A stretch of DNA of 64,000 nt. It comes from UBA5189 sp040389445. Lineage in GTDB: Bacteria; Chloroflexota; Limnocylindria; Limnocylindrales; CSP1-4. Shown piece by piece: positions 8,194 through 16,782 of this stretch; the stretch's first letter is position 1; each line of letters opens with the position of its first letter. Below the pieces are notes generated by a model. That model saw only the letters and a list, made by a program, of their open reading frames with translations, had not been told where the DNA came from and made no database searches. The DNA is taken from NCBI GenBank assembly GCA_040389445.1, contig JAZJZX010000014.1:1-64000 (forward strand). The letters run 5' to 3'. A program made the translations under genes and the position numbers.

Positions 8194-9048
8194 GTGATCG
8201 ATCCAGCCGCCGGCATCCCTCCTGCCGATCAGCCTGCGCGACTCGATGCGCTCGAGGCCGCGGTTCGTGCCCACTCGCCGGTCGTGCCAGAGATCGGGAT
8301 CGTGCTTGGGTCCGGGCTGGGTGGCCTCGCCGACGACCTCGATGACGCGGTCGCGATCCCGTTCGCGGCGTTGCCCGGCTGGCCGGCCGCGACCGCGCCG
8401 GGTCACGTCGGACGGCTGCTCATCGGTCGTCTCGGCGGCCGGCCCGTGGTCATGCTCCAGGGGCGCTTCCACCTGTACGAGGGCAACGATCCGGGCCTGG
8501 TCGTCCAGCCCGTCCTGCTGTTTCGGCGCCTCGGAGCCAGGGTGGTCGTCCTGACCAACGCCGCCGGTGGCCTCGACCCGTCGTTCGGGCCGGGCACCCT
8601 CATGGCGATCACCGATCACATCAATCTCACCGGCCTCAATCCGCTCATCGGGCCGAACGACGAGGCGATCGGCCCGCGCTTTCCGGATCTCACCGATGCC
8701 TGGAGCCCACGCCTGCGGGTGGCCTTGCATGCCGCCGCCCGCGCCGAGGGCGTGGACCTCGCCGACGGTATCTACGTGGGCCTGACCGGGCCCAACTACG
8801 AGACACCGGCCGAGGTCCGGATGCTGGCGGCGCTCGGCGGCCACGCGGTGGGGATGTCAACGGTGCTCGAGTGCATCGCTGCCCGCTGGGCCGGCCTCGA
8901 GGTGGTGGGCGTGTCGCTGGTGACCAATGCCGGCGCGGGCTACTCAGGCGAGCCGCTCACGCATGCGGAGGTGCTTGCCGCCGGAGCCGAGGCGGGCCCG
9001 CGTCTTGCCCGCGTCATCCAGCGGTTCGTGGTCGACCTCGAACCCTGA
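8194..9048 (+). CDS. Purine-nucleoside phosphorylase (trimeric, class I)
   Basis: A 284-residue protein of the PNP/MTAP family. It cleaves inosine or guanosine with phosphate to base plus ribose-1-phosphate for purine salvage. Phosphate-binding GSGLGGLADD and the GHVGRL and GRFHLYEG segments are present. Purine pocket residues fall in GPNYETPAE (Glu) and VTNAGAGYSG (Asn), the pattern of 6-oxopurine-specific trimeric PNP rather than methylthioadenosine phosphorylase. GTG start with a -10 hexamer 7 nt upstream. It stands alone, convergent with the cupin/thyX cluster. Confidence 0.93.
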   Translation: MIDPAAGIPPADQPARLDALEAAVRAHSPVVPEIGIVLGSGLGGLADDLDDAVAIPFAALPGWPAATAPGHVGRLLIGRLGGRPVVMLQGRFHLYEGNDPGLVVQPVLLFRRLGARVVVLTNAAGGLDPSFGPGTLMAITDHINLTGLNPLIGPNDEAIGPRFPDLTDAWSPRLRVALHAAARAEGVDLADGIYVGLTGPNYETPAEVRMLAALGGHAVGMSTVLECIAARWAGLEVVGVSLVTNAGAGYSGEPLTHAEVLAAGAEAGPRLARVIQRFVVDLEP

Positions 9049-9060
9049 GGCGCTCGCCCC

Positions 9061-9149
9061 CGCGGTTACGCGTCTGTCTCGCGATTACGCGTCCGTGCGC
9101 CGCGGTTGCGCTCGCCCCCACGGTTACGCGTCCGTCCCCCGGTTACGCG
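9061..9149. repeat. Five-copy GGTTACGCG(TCCGT) array in a convergent gap
   Basis: GGTTACGCG-like cores have their TTACGCG part at 9066, 9085, 9106 (as TTGCGCT), 9124 and 9143, a period of 18-21 bp. The array fills the space between the convergent PNP and cupin genes and overlaps the last codons of the cupin gene. Its core resembles the CGCGGTTACCGCG palindromes at 48563-48658, which also sit in a convergent gap. Confidence 0.75.
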
Positions 9150-9820
9150 TCCGTGCGCCGCCGCGGCGCCTCCGCTGTCTCGCGATCCGCCAGCGGGTCC
9201 AGGCCCGGGGAAGCGCAAACGTAGTAGCGCAGCGTCGTCCGGCCGGTGTTCTCGACCCGGTGCGGGCGGCCCTCCTCGACGCGGATGCCCTTGAGCGGTT
9301 CGAGGGTTTCCGTCTCATTCCCGACCGTCACGAGACCGCGGCCCTCGAAGACCACGATGGCGTGCTCCGCGCGGGGATGGCGGTGCCACTCGTCCACGGA
9401 GCCGGGTGCTGCCTCGACCTCGCTGACCGTGAACGCGGCCGAACCGAAATCACCGGGTCCCACGATTCTTCGTCTCCTGAAGCCACCCGCCTCGGCCACG
9501 AACGCGGCGATGCCACGCTGCACCGGCTCCTCATCCGACTCCCATCGCCGAAGCATCGTCCCGATCCGCCGTGGGTCGGGATCCGTCGAGGCGAGCAGCG
9601 CCAGGGCATCGGTCGTTCCCTCGTTGCGGATGAGGTGATGCTCCGCGGGGGCCTCGTACAGGACATCTCCGGCGCGGACGACCGCGCGCCGTTCGAGCGC
9701 TTCGCCATGCTCGAAGACGAGTTCGCCACTGGCAAGGTAGACGACGGTTTCCACGCCGTGGCGGTGCGGTCCGATCTCCACGCCCGGCCCGATCCGGTCG
9801 AACTGGAGCCGGATCCTCAC
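9143..9820 (-). CDS. Two-domain cupin (bicupin) protein
   Basis: A 225-residue protein with two cupin barrels. The first carries GPHRHGVETVVYLASGE and AGDVLYEAPAEHH; the second carries EWHRHPRAEHAIVVFEGRG and EEGRPHRVEN. These are the His/Glu metal-ligand patterns of cupin motifs 1 and 2. The GTG start overlaps the thyX stop (GTGA), implying translational coupling. The substrate cannot be deduced; bicupins include dioxygenases, sugar isomerases and storage-like proteins. The last codons run into the GGTTACGCG repeat array, so the C-terminal tail is probably repeat-derived. Confidence 0.85.
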   Translation of the reverse strand: MRIRLQFDRIGPGVEIGPHRHGVETVVYLASGELVFEHGEALERRAVVRAGDVLYEAPAEHHLIRNEGTTDALALLASTDPDPRRIGTMLRRWESDEEPVQRGIAAFVAEAGGFRRRRIVGPGDFGSAAFTVSEVEAAPGSVDEWHRHPRAEHAIVVFEGRGLVTVGNETETLEPLKGIRVEEGRPHRVENTGRTTLRYYVCASPGLDPLADRETAEAPRRRTDA

Positions 9821-10674
9821 GACTGGACCGGCAGCTCGCGTCCTGCTGCCCGCGCGGCCCTGGCCTTGTCCGCCCAGGCCTCGAGCACACGATCCTTGTG
9901 GGGTCGAATGGGACAGTGCTCGTCCCGGTTGTTCATCTCGTCGCAGTAGCCGAGGGGGACGCATTTCGGCGCCAGGAACGAGCCGAGGAACGGGCTCACG
10001 CCGAAGACCTCGTGGCGGATCAGCTGGAACAGGCGCCGGATCTCCCACTGGGCCATCGTGCACAGGCGCAGGCCCGACATGTGGATGAGCGCCCGCAGGT
10101 TGGTGGTCATCACGAGGTTGGTCCGGGTGCCGTTCGGAAAGACGAAGCGGGCATCCTCGCCCGGGATGCCGGCTCCGACGAGCTCGCCGTAGAGCGCCAT
10201 CGACGATTCGACCTGCTCCTCGTAGCGTGCCCGGATCTCCGGGTCGGCACCGGCAATGGAATGGGGGAGCATCGTGGCGGCCTGCTTGTAGGTCACGTAG
10301 CGCTGGCTCTGCTGATCGAACGCGACGCCGGCCCGATGTCGGACGAGCTGGTGGGACAGCGTTCTCGACACGCCCGTGATACCGAAGGTGAAGACGATGT
10401 GCTCGATGGTGCTGCCGTGGCCGGATTCGATCACGCCGTTGATGAGCCGCTGCATCTTGGCGATCTCGATCTCGCCGTCGACGGCCCGACGGAAGATCTC
10501 CTCCGGCGGGAGCTCCGAATAGCACGTCCGGCAGGCCGTATAGATCAGCGGCACGTAGTACTGCTCCACGATCTCGCGGTTCGGGAACAGCAGGGTCGCG
10601 TTCAGGCCGAGGTCGGCTCGCCCGGGGTTTTTCGGGATCCCGGTCTTCTCGCGCGGGGACGCATCTGCCGTCAT
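9817..10674 (-). CDS. thyX: Flavin-dependent thymidylate synthase
   Basis: A 285-residue enzyme converting dUMP to dTMP with methylene-tetrahydrofolate, NADPH and FAD. Family features include SRTLSHQLVRHR and QQSQRYV, followed by the C-terminal dUMP-binding region (LRLCTMAQWEIR). The signature is slightly unusual: eight residues separate RHR from the Ser, where the usual motif is RHRX7S. It pairs functionally with nrdJ at 57-60 kb for DNA-precursor synthesis. The start has TAGACT 6 nt upstream, sharing its TAG with the stop of the SRPBCC gene. The downstream cupin gene overlaps it by 4 bp. Confidence 0.95.
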   Translation of the reverse strand: MTADASPREKTGIPKNPGRADLGLNATLLFPNREIVEQYYVPLIYTACRTCYSELPPEEIFRRAVDGEIEIAKMQRLINGVIESGHGSTIEHIVFTFGITGVSRTLSHQLVRHRAGVAFDQQSQRYVTYKQAATMLPHSIAGADPEIRARYEEQVESSMALYGELVGAGIPGEDARFVFPNGTRTNLVMTTNLRALIHMSGLRLCTMAQWEIRRLFQLIRHEVFGVSPFLGSFLAPKCVPLGYCDEMNNRDEHCPIRPHKDRVLEAWADKARAARAAGRELPVQS

Positions 10675-10680
10675 GGGCGG

Positions 10681-10686
10681 AGTCTA
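10681..10686 (-). promoter_or_regulatory. -10-like hexamer of thyX
   Basis: Read on the minus strand, TAGACT lies 6 nt before the thyX ATG. The first three bases are also the stop codon of the upstream SRPBCC gene. The same TAGACTCCGNCC-ATG arrangement recurs before the CocE gene at 19976. Confidence 0.4.
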
Positions 10687-11151
10687 GTCCGTCCCCGCCT
10701 CCACCGCCGGTTCCGAACCAGGGCCGGCAGCTTCCTCGAGCAGATCGTGCAGGTCGTCGAGGTAGCCGGACCAGTACCCTTCGTGGTCGTCGCGCTGGGC
10801 GTCGTCGGCCCCGGCCTCACCCCAGCCGTCGTGAAGGAGCTCGATCTCGGAGCCCGCCGGTTCGAGCGCGCTCACGGTCCAGGTGACCAGGGTTTCCTGC
10901 CGCGGCTCGGCATCGATCCAGGCCCATCGATGGGCGAACCGTCGACCGGGCTCGAGGGCCACGATGATGCCCTCGACGACGCTTCCCTCGCCGAAGTCGA
11001 GTCGATACGGGTCGCCGATCGCGCCGACCGGGCTTGCCGACGAGAACCACTCCGCAACCCGTTCCGGGTTGACCAGGTAGTCCCAGGCCCGCTGGGCCGA
11101 GGCGCTGGTCCGGATCGTCAGGCGGATCGGGGTCACTGGCGCTGTATCCAT
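10684..11151 (-). CDS. SRPBCC/AHSA1-domain protein
   Basis: A 155-residue START-like protein. Typical features are the N-terminal strand TIRTSASAQRAWDYLVNPERVAEWF, a central FGEGSVVEGIIVALEPGRRFAHRW, and the C-terminal amphipathic helix GYWSGYLDDLHDLLEE. These fold into a helix-grip cavity for hydrophobic ligands and are often found with ArsR regulators, but none is present here. The ATG at 11151 is chosen because GGGAGG sits 5 nt upstream; a longer reading adds an unrelated extension. It belongs to the leftward run ending with thyX and the cupin. The ligand is unknown. Confidence 0.85.
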   Translation of the reverse strand: MDTAPVTPIRLTIRTSASAQRAWDYLVNPERVAEWFSSASPVGAIGDPYRLDFGEGSVVEGIIVALEPGRRFAHRWAWIDAEPRQETLVTWTVSALEPAGSEIELLHDGWGEAGADDAQRDDHEGYWSGYLDDLHDLLEEAAGPGSEPAVEAGTD

Positions 11152-11213
11152 CGAGGCCTCCCGGCACGGCGTATTCGATCTGCGAGCGCGCGACGCTCGC
11201 AGGGGTCCGCCGG

Positions 11214-11432
11214 TCAGTAGTAGTCCGAGCAGGACAGGAAGTAGCCGCACCCGCAGATCAGTTTGCACTTCCGCTCGTCTATCGCCGAACCGCAGTTCGC
11301 GCAGGTCAGGATCAGGCTTCGCGGGTCGGCGTCCTCGTCGGCAGCGGTCGAAGGCGCGTCCGCATCCGCGTCCGGGTGGATCGCAAGCGGCTTCGGCAGC
11401 GAGGCCATCGAAATCGTCGGCACGAGGGTCAT
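11214..11432 (-). CDS. Small cysteine-rich (zinc-ribbon-like) protein
   Basis: A 72-residue protein. The N-terminal 35 residues are acidic and low-complexity; the C-terminal half carries six cysteines (CANCGSAIDERKCK followed by CGCGYFLSCSDYY). The CxxC plus later CxC and Cys pattern suggests one zinc ribbon or a treble-clef-like knuckle. The start is 10 nt after the cyclase stop, so it probably shares the cyclase transcript. The second Met at 11408 is an alternative start. Function is not known; nucleic-acid or protein binding is a reasonable guess. Confidence 0.65.
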   Translation of the reverse strand: MTLVPTISMASLPKPLAIHPDADADAPSTAADEDADPRSLILTCANCGSAIDERKCKLICGCGYFLSCSDYY

Positions 11433-11442
11433 CGTAGCCGGG

Positions 11443-14202
11443 TCACTCCGTGCCGTGGTCCTCGATGGTCAGCTGATCGGGGCGGACATCCAGGGCATAG
11501 GCGACGGAGTCGTCCAGGTTCATCGCCGCTCCCTCCGCCGAGTAATGGGCCAGCTCGTCCGGGGTGAGCTTGTCCGAGACCTGGGGTCGGGCGTAGAACT
11601 CGAATTGTTCGTCCACGTAGCCGGCCAGCTCTGCACCGGTCGCTGCCGTCAATCGACGGGCGGCGCCTCGTATGCGGGCCGCCCGCGGCAGGTCGTCGTC
11701 CACGACCGCCTGCGATGCCAGATCGTCGAACACGAGCGCGATGCCGGCCGCATCGCTCGCCTCGTAGAAGTGGCGGAGCGCGTGTCGCAGAATGCCGCGC
11801 GATTCCTCCGCGTTGCCCAGGCGCAGGAGGGCACTGCCGAGCATATGGAGCGACCAGGCCTCCATGGTGACGTCACCAACCTGCCTGAATCGTTCAAGGG
11901 CTTGCGCGAAGAACTCCTTGCCGTGGCCGCCGTCCTTGCGGAAGTACTCGCGGTTGCCCATGCCCCAGAGCACGTTGGCCTGGCCGCGAACGTCGCCGAT
12001 CTCCTCGTACAGGGCGAGCGCCTCCTCCTGGGCTCGTCCGCCGAGGCCGTCCGGGTCGGCCGATCTTGGATCCACCCTGGGATCCGGGCTGACGGCGAAC
12101 GAGAACGAGTAGTTGTAGAGCGCGTTGGCGATCTCCGACTTGTCGCCGTTTGCCCGCCAGATGTCGAGCGCCTCGGCGTAGGCGACCTTCATCTGGACGA
12201 GATCGGCCTGCCACCAGTACACGCCGCCGAGCGCCTCCATGAGCCGGGCTCGCAGGACGGGATCGTCATGGGACCAGGGCGTGGAGGCGATGCCTTCGAG
12301 ACGCCGCCGCGCTTCGTACAGGTGGCCGCGCTTCTGCCAGAACCGCCACATGGCGAAGGCCACCCGAATGGCGCACGCCCCGTCGCCCACGAGTGGCGCC
12401 CGATCGAGCACGGCCCGGATGTTGTCGTGCTCGCGCTCCAGCCGTTCCAGCAGCGCGCGCTGATCCGATCCGGACAGCTGCGGCGCGGCGGCCTCGACCA
12501 GTTCGAGATACCAGCGGGTATGCCGCGCCTGGACGGACGAGGCATCCGACCGCCGGTCGAGCATCTCTGAAGTGAATTCGCGGATGGTCTCGAGCATGAA
12601 GAATCGCGGCGGGTCGGCGTCGATGGACCGGATCAGGCTCTGGTCGGCGAGGGCCATCAGGCCGTCCAGGACATCGCCTCCGATCTCCTCGCTCGGGCCC
12701 CCCACCACCTCGGCGGCATCGAGATCGAAACCGCCGGCAAACACCGACAGGCGGTCGAGGAGTTGCTGATCGGCCGCGCTGAGGATGTCGTAGCTCCAGG
12801 CGATGGCGCCGCGCAGCGTCTGCTGTCGAGCCGGCAGGTCACGGGCACCCGCCGCCAGCAGGTTCAGCTGGTGCTCGAGGCGCGTCAGGATGGCGTCGGG
12901 GGTCAGGAGCTTGATCCGGGCGGCCGCGAGCTCGATGGCGAGCGGCATCCCCTGGAGCCGGGCGCAGATCGCCGCGACGGCCGGCGCATTGGCGTTCGTG
13001 ACCACGAAGTCCGGTCGCACCGCGACGGCGCGGGCGATGAACAGTCGAACCGCCTCATACGTCGCGAGGTGGGCCAGGTCCAGCGCGCCCGCACCTGCCA
13101 TCCGGGCCTGCTCATACCCACCCATGGTGCCGGCATCCGGCGGTACCGGCAGACCCGGAACGGGGAATTCCTGCTCGCCCGAGACACGGAGGGGCGCCCG
13201 CGAGGTCGCGAGCACCTTGAGGCCGGGGGCCGCTCGAAGGAGCTCGGCCACGACCGGCCCGGCCTGCGCCACCTGCTCGAAGTTGTCCAACACCAGCAGG
13301 ACCTGCTTGCCGGCGAGCCATTCGGTAAGGACATCCTGACCGGACTGGCCGCCCGATTCGGCGAGGCCGATCTCCGAAGCGATCCGCGATGCCACGAGAG
13401 CCGGATCCCGGACCGTCTCGAGGGGCACGAAGAAGACCCCGTCGGGATAGTCCTCGGCGGCCGCCGCCGCAACCTGGAGCGAGAGTCGCGTCTTTCCCGT
13501 TCCGCCCGGACCGGTCAGGGTCACCAGGCGATTGGTGACGAGCAGGGCTCGCGCCTGCGCCAGCTCGTCCTTGCGGCCGACGAACGAGGTCAGTTGCGTC
13601 GGGAGGTTGTTCGGGTGCGCGTCGAGGGTTTCCAGTGGCGGAAACGCCGCCTCCAGGTCGGCTGCCTGGAGCTGGAAGAGATGCTCCGGCTCGCGGAGGT
13701 CCTTGAGGCGATGGGCCCCAAGGTCAACCAGGGTCGCTCCGGAGGGAAGTGAGCCGCCGGCCAGCGATCGTGCGGATTCCGAGACCAGCACCTGTCCGCC
13801 GTGTGCGACGCCGGAGATGCGCGCGGCGCGATTGATGGCCAGGCCGACGAGACTCCCCCCGACGGACGTGGCCTCGCCGGCATGGATGCCCATGCGAACG
13901 CGGATCGTGGCGCCATCCGGCCAGGGTTCGGCCGACAGCGCCCGCTGGGCATCGAGAGCCGCCGCGATGGCCCGACCGGCGGTGGTGAACACGACGAAGA
14001 ACGAATCGCCCTCGGTGCCCTGCTCCTGGCCCTGGTGGGCCCCGAATGCCGCTCGCAGCAACGCCCGATGGCGCTCGCGCAGGGTGGCGTAGGCCGTGGT
14101 GCCGATCTCCTGCTCGAGCCGCGTCGAGCCCTCGATATCCGAGAAGAGGAACACGAGGGTGTCGCCGGCGTCGCCGCGAGGTTCCGAAGTGGGCCTGCTC
14201 AC
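11443..14202 (-). CDS. Adenylate/guanylate cyclase fused to NB-ARC-like ATPase and TPR repeats
   Basis: About 919 residues from the GTG at 14202. Residues 15-185 form a class III cyclase: metal ligands Asp22 (FLFSDIEGST) and Asp66 (GTEGDSFFV), and the transition-state Asn/Arg pair in GLAINRAARIS. Next comes an AfsR/NB-ARC-type P-loop NTPase with Walker A GPGGTGKTR (about 235) and LLVLDNFEQV. The remaining roughly 350 residues are TPR-like helical repeats (VYWWQADLVQMKVAYAEAL...). No C-terminal HTH is visible. This is a signal-integrating nucleotide cyclase architecture, with the TPR/NTPase part probably gating activity. The gene just upstream encodes a cyclic-nucleotide-binding protein, a likely reader of the product. 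Confidence 0.9.
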   Translation of the reverse strand: MSRPTSEPRGDAGDTLVFLFSDIEGSTRLEQEIGTTAYATLRERHRALLRAAFGAHQGQEQGTEGDSFFVVFTTAGRAIAAALDAQRALSAEPWPDGATIRVRMGIHAGEATSVGGSLVGLAINRAARISGVAHGGQVLVSESARSLAGGSLPSGATLVDLGAHRLKDLREPEHLFQLQAADLEAAFPPLETLDAHPNNLPTQLTSFVGRKDELAQARALLVTNRLVTLTGPGGTGKTRLSLQVAAAAAEDYPDGVFFVPLETVRDPALVASRIASEIGLAESGGQSGQDVLTEWLAGKQVLLVLDNFEQVAQAGPVVAELLRAAPGLKVLATSRAPLRVSGEQEFPVPGLPVPPDAGTMGGYEQARMAGAGALDLAHLATYEAVRLFIARAVAVRPDFVVTNANAPAVAAICARLQGMPLAIELAAARIKLLTPDAILTRLEHQLNLLAAGARDLPARQQTLRGAIAWSYDILSAADQQLLDRLSVFAGGFDLDAAEVVGGPSEEIGGDVLDGLMALADQSLIRSIDADPPRFFMLETIREFTSEMLDRRSDASSVQARHTRWYLELVEAAAPQLSGSDQRALLERLEREHDNIRAVLDRAPLVGDGACAIRVAFAMWRFWQKRGHLYEARRRLEGIASTPWSHDDPVLRARLMEALGGVYWWQADLVQMKVAYAEALDIWRANGDKSEIANALYNYSFSFAVSPDPRVDPRSADPDGLGGRAQEEALALYEEIGDVRGQANVLWGMGNREYFRKDGGHGKEFFAQALERFRQVGDVTMEAWSLHMLGSALLRLGNAEESRGILRHALRHFYEASDAAGIALVFDDLASQAVVDDDLPRAARIRGAARRLTAATGAELAGYVDEQFEFYARPQVSDKLTPDELAHYSAEGAAMNLDDSVAYALDVRPDQLTIEDHGTE

Positions 14203-14227
14203 CGGGGCGGGCCGGATGGCGCGCGCA

Positions 14228-14656
14228 TCAGTGCTGCGCCGCGTCCGTGGCTTCCCGCAGGCGGGTCGCCACCCCGCGGAGAATGGCGAGGGTGATCGCG
14301 GGGTTGGCCAGAAGCGTGGATTCGAAGTCCCACGTCGCGATGGCAAGGCACGTCGTCGGGGATTCGGCGGCAACCATCGCGTTGCGTGGGCGACCGTCGA
14401 GGACGGACAGCTCGCCGAAGAAGTCGCCCGGTGCCAGCTGTGCCAGGACCACGCCGTCGCGCACGACCCGGACCAGGCCCTCGACCACGACGAAGAAGCC
14501 CGTGCCGATTTCGCCCTGTCGCGCGATCACATGGCCCGGGGGAAACGAGACCTCGGTCGCGACCCGGGCGAGCGCCGCGAGCCCATCCGTCCCGATGCCG
14601 CGGAACAGGGGACACGCGCCGAGCAGTTCGGACCGGTTGCCGGTTGACAGGGACAT
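14228..14656 (-). CDS. Stand-alone cyclic-nucleotide-binding domain protein
   Basis: A 142-residue single-domain protein of the CAP_ED family without a DNA-binding part. The phosphate-binding cassette GDFFGELSVLDGRPRNAMV keeps the Gly-Glu pair and the Arg that contacts the cyclic phosphate. AGGAG lies before the ATG. The cyclase gene begins 26 nt downstream on the same strand, so maker and binder of the cyclic nucleotide are co-expressed. It may act as a small adaptor or buffer, since no output domain is attached. Confidence 0.88.
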   Translation of the reverse strand: MSLSTGNRSELLGACPLFRGIGTDGLAALARVATEVSFPPGHVIARQGEIGTGFFVVVEGLVRVVRDGVVLAQLAPGDFFGELSVLDGRPRNAMVAAESPTTCLAIATWDFESTLLANPAITLAILRGVATRLREATDAAQH

Positions 14657-14828
14657 GGGCTTCTCCTGCGGGTTCGCCCCCGATGCTGAACCGGGATCCG
14701 GCCCGCGTCAAGGAGCACGGCGAACCGATTCTGAACCGGCGCCCGTTCTGGCCGGCTCGCGCGGCCACGCCGGACGATGCACAATCGTTGCGACGCCCCG
14801 ATGTCGAGGCTTGAGGAGCTCCACCCAG

Positions 14829-15251
14829 ATGGCCACGCGCGATGAGATTGCCGACGCACTCGCCGGGATGACCCTGTTTGCCGACCTCGCGGCACCGCAG
14901 CTCCTCGGCGTGGCGAGCCGATTCGAGGAAGCGTTCTTCGCGGAGGGATCCCGGGTCCTGCGCCAGGGACTGACCGGGTCCGCGTTCTACGTGATTCTCG
15001 ACGGAGAAGCGGCGATCGTCGTGGACGGCGATCAGCGCGCGACGCTTGGACGCGGCGAGTTCTTCGGCGAGGTGTCCATCCTGCTCGGCGAGCCGCCGAC
15101 CGCCGACGTCGTTGCGCTCCGGCCCCTGCGCTGCGTGGTCCTTCCCGGATCCGCCGTCGAGCCGTTCCTGATCGAACATCCCAGGGTGACCTACCGAATG
15201 CTCCAGGCGCAGTCGAGGCGGCTTCGCAACGCAAACCGCGCTCGGGGCTGA
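14829..15251 (+). CDS. Degenerate cyclic-nucleotide-binding domain protein
   Basis: A 140-residue protein with a CAP_ED fold, diverging from the gene at 14656. Its cassette reads GEFFGEVSILLGEPPTADVV: the Gly-Glu pair is kept, but the conserved Arg of the PRxAxV segment is replaced by Pro-Thr. Canonical cAMP/cGMP binding is therefore doubtful. GAGGAG lies 12 nt before the ATG. The FAD oxidoreductase gene begins 7 nt after its stop, an operon that suggests this domain regulates or docks to that enzyme. Stand-alone cNMP domains are fused to thioredoxin-reductase-like enzymes in some bacteria, so a split version is plausible. Confidence 0.82.
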   Translation: MATRDEIADALAGMTLFADLAAPQLLGVASRFEEAFFAEGSRVLRQGLTGSAFYVILDGEAAIVVDGDQRATLGRGEFFGEVSILLGEPPTADVVALRPLRCVVLPGSAVEPFLIEHPRVTYRMLQAQSRRLRNANRARG

Positions 15252-15258
15252 TCCCACC

Positions 15259-16782
15259 ATGGAGGTCCGGCAACTGCCGTTTCCGCCTGGTACCTACCCG
15301 GTCATCGTCATCGGGTCGGGGCCCGGTGGATTGCAGGTCGCCTACGAGCTCGCTCGCCGGGGCATCGGCCATGCCGTGCTCTCGGCCGACAGCGGGCCCG
15401 GCGGGATGTTCCGTCGCTGGCCGTTCTTCCAGCGGCTGCTCTCGTGGACCAAGCCGTACGCCGCAACCGAGCGGCAGTCGCGCGCCTTCGAGCGGTGGGA
15501 CTGGAACAGCCTCCTCGCCGCCGAACCGGAGCTGCGCGGCCTCCAGACCGAGTTCATGGACGGGTCGTCGGACTTTCCGTCCCGGCCGGAGATGGAAGCC
15601 AGCCTCGCGGCATTCGCGGACCGAGCCGGGATCATGGTTCGGTACGGTTGCCGCTGGGAGTCGACACGCCGGGACGACACCGCGGCGGGGCCACGCTTCA
15701 CGCTCACGACGTCCGACGGCGAGTACGTCTGTGAGCACCTGATCCTCGCCGTCGGTATCGCACAGCCGTTCTCACCCGCTACGCCGGGGATCGAGCATGC
15801 CGTGCACTACGCCGACACACGCGCCGCGGAGACCTATGCCGGTCGGCGCCTGTTCATCATCGGCAAGCAGAACTCCGGATTCGAGCTGGCATCCGGCCTC
15901 CTGCAATGGGCCAGCCGGATCACCCTGGCCTCGCCCTCGCCGGCCAGGACGTCCATCGAGACCCGGTCGCTCGTGGGCGTGCGCGCCCGGTACGTCCAGC
16001 CGTTCGAGGATTCCGCCCTGGGTGGCGGCGTCGACATTCTGTCGGCCTCGGTCTCGGAGATCAGTCGCGTCGGCAATGCCCTTCGGGTGGACCTCAAGCG
16101 CAGCGACAACGGCATGCCGGTCTCCCTCGAGGCGGACGAGGTCATCGCGGCAACCGGTTTCACCTGCCCGCTCCTGGATCTTCCCGCGCTGGGCGTCGCG
16201 ACCTTCGGCCAGAGCCGCCTGCCGGCCCAGACATCGTTCTGGGAGAGCGCCACCGTCCCGGGCGTCCACTTTGCGGGGACGATCACATCGGGTGCATCGG
16301 GGCTCAAGAAGCACGGCATTCCGAGCTACTCGGGGGCCGTCCAGGGCCATCGCTACAACGGGCGCGTCCTCGTCGAGCGGCTGGCCGAGGAGCACTTCGG
16401 GGTCGCGCGCCCGAGGCCGGCCCTGGCCCTCGGGGACCTCACCGACCACGTCCTGGCGGAGGCAACCAACGGGCCCGAGTTGTGGCACCAGAAGGCGTAC
16501 CTCGCCAGCGTGGTGAGCGTCAGCCCGGACGACGGGATTCGCGACGAAGGAATCGTGCCGTTGACGCATTTCCTCGACACGGGCGGCCCGGATGCCCTTG
16601 CGATGACCATCGAGGCCGACGGCCAGGGCGCCATCTACCCGGTGGCCTATGTCCGCCGGGGCGGACGGGTGGAGGAGCACGCGCTCGAGCCTCATCCGCT
16701 CAACGACTTCGAGGGAAGCATCTACCGACGCCAGGCCGGCGCGCTTCTCGACCTGATCGCGCCCGGAGCCTCCGCCTCGTGA
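15259..16782 (+). CDS. FAD/NAD(P)-dependent oxidoreductase, flavin-monooxygenase-like
   Basis: A 507-residue Rossmann flavoprotein. The FAD dinucleotide fold is at about 14-40 (VIVIGSGPGGLQVAYEL). A second nucleotide-binding turn is at about 190-205 (LFIIGKQNSGFELASGL), and the ATGF segment (EVIAATGFTCP) is typical of flavin-containing monooxygenases and YpdA-like reductases. No CxxC redox pair is seen, so a thioredoxin-reductase reaction is unlikely. It lies 7 nt after a cyclic-nucleotide-binding-like gene and overlaps the next gene by 4 nt (GTGA). The substrate is unknown; N- or S-oxygenation or NADPH oxidation are options. Confidence 0.85.
   Translation: MEVRQLPFPPGTYPVIVIGSGPGGLQVAYELARRGIGHAVLSADSGPGGMFRRWPFFQRLLSWTKPYAATERQSRAFERWDWNSLLAAEPELRGLQTEFMDGSSDFPSRPEMEASLAAFADRAGIMVRYGCRWESTRRDDTAAGPRFTLTTSDGEYVCEHLILAVGIAQPFSPATPGIEHAVHYADTRAAETYAGRRLFIIGKQNSGFELASGLLQWASRITLASPSPARTSIETRSLVGVRARYVQPFEDSALGGGVDILSASVSEISRVGNALRVDLKRSDNGMPVSLEADEVIAATGFTCPLLDLPALGVATFGQSRLPAQTSFWESATVPGVHFAGTITSGASGLKKHGIPSYSGAVQGHRYNGRVLVERLAEEHFGVARPRPALALGDLTDHVLAEATNGPELWHQKAYLASVVSVSPDDGIRDEGIVPLTHFLDTGGPDALAMTIEADGQGAIYPVAYVRRGGRVEEHALEPHPLNDFEGSIYRRQAGALLDLIAPGASAS

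Noticed and set aside
9143..10525. 460-residue reading of the cupin gene extending through thyX
   Set aside because: The first 235 residues are the shifted shadow of thyX. The GTG overlapping the thyX stop gives the real 225-residue bicupin.
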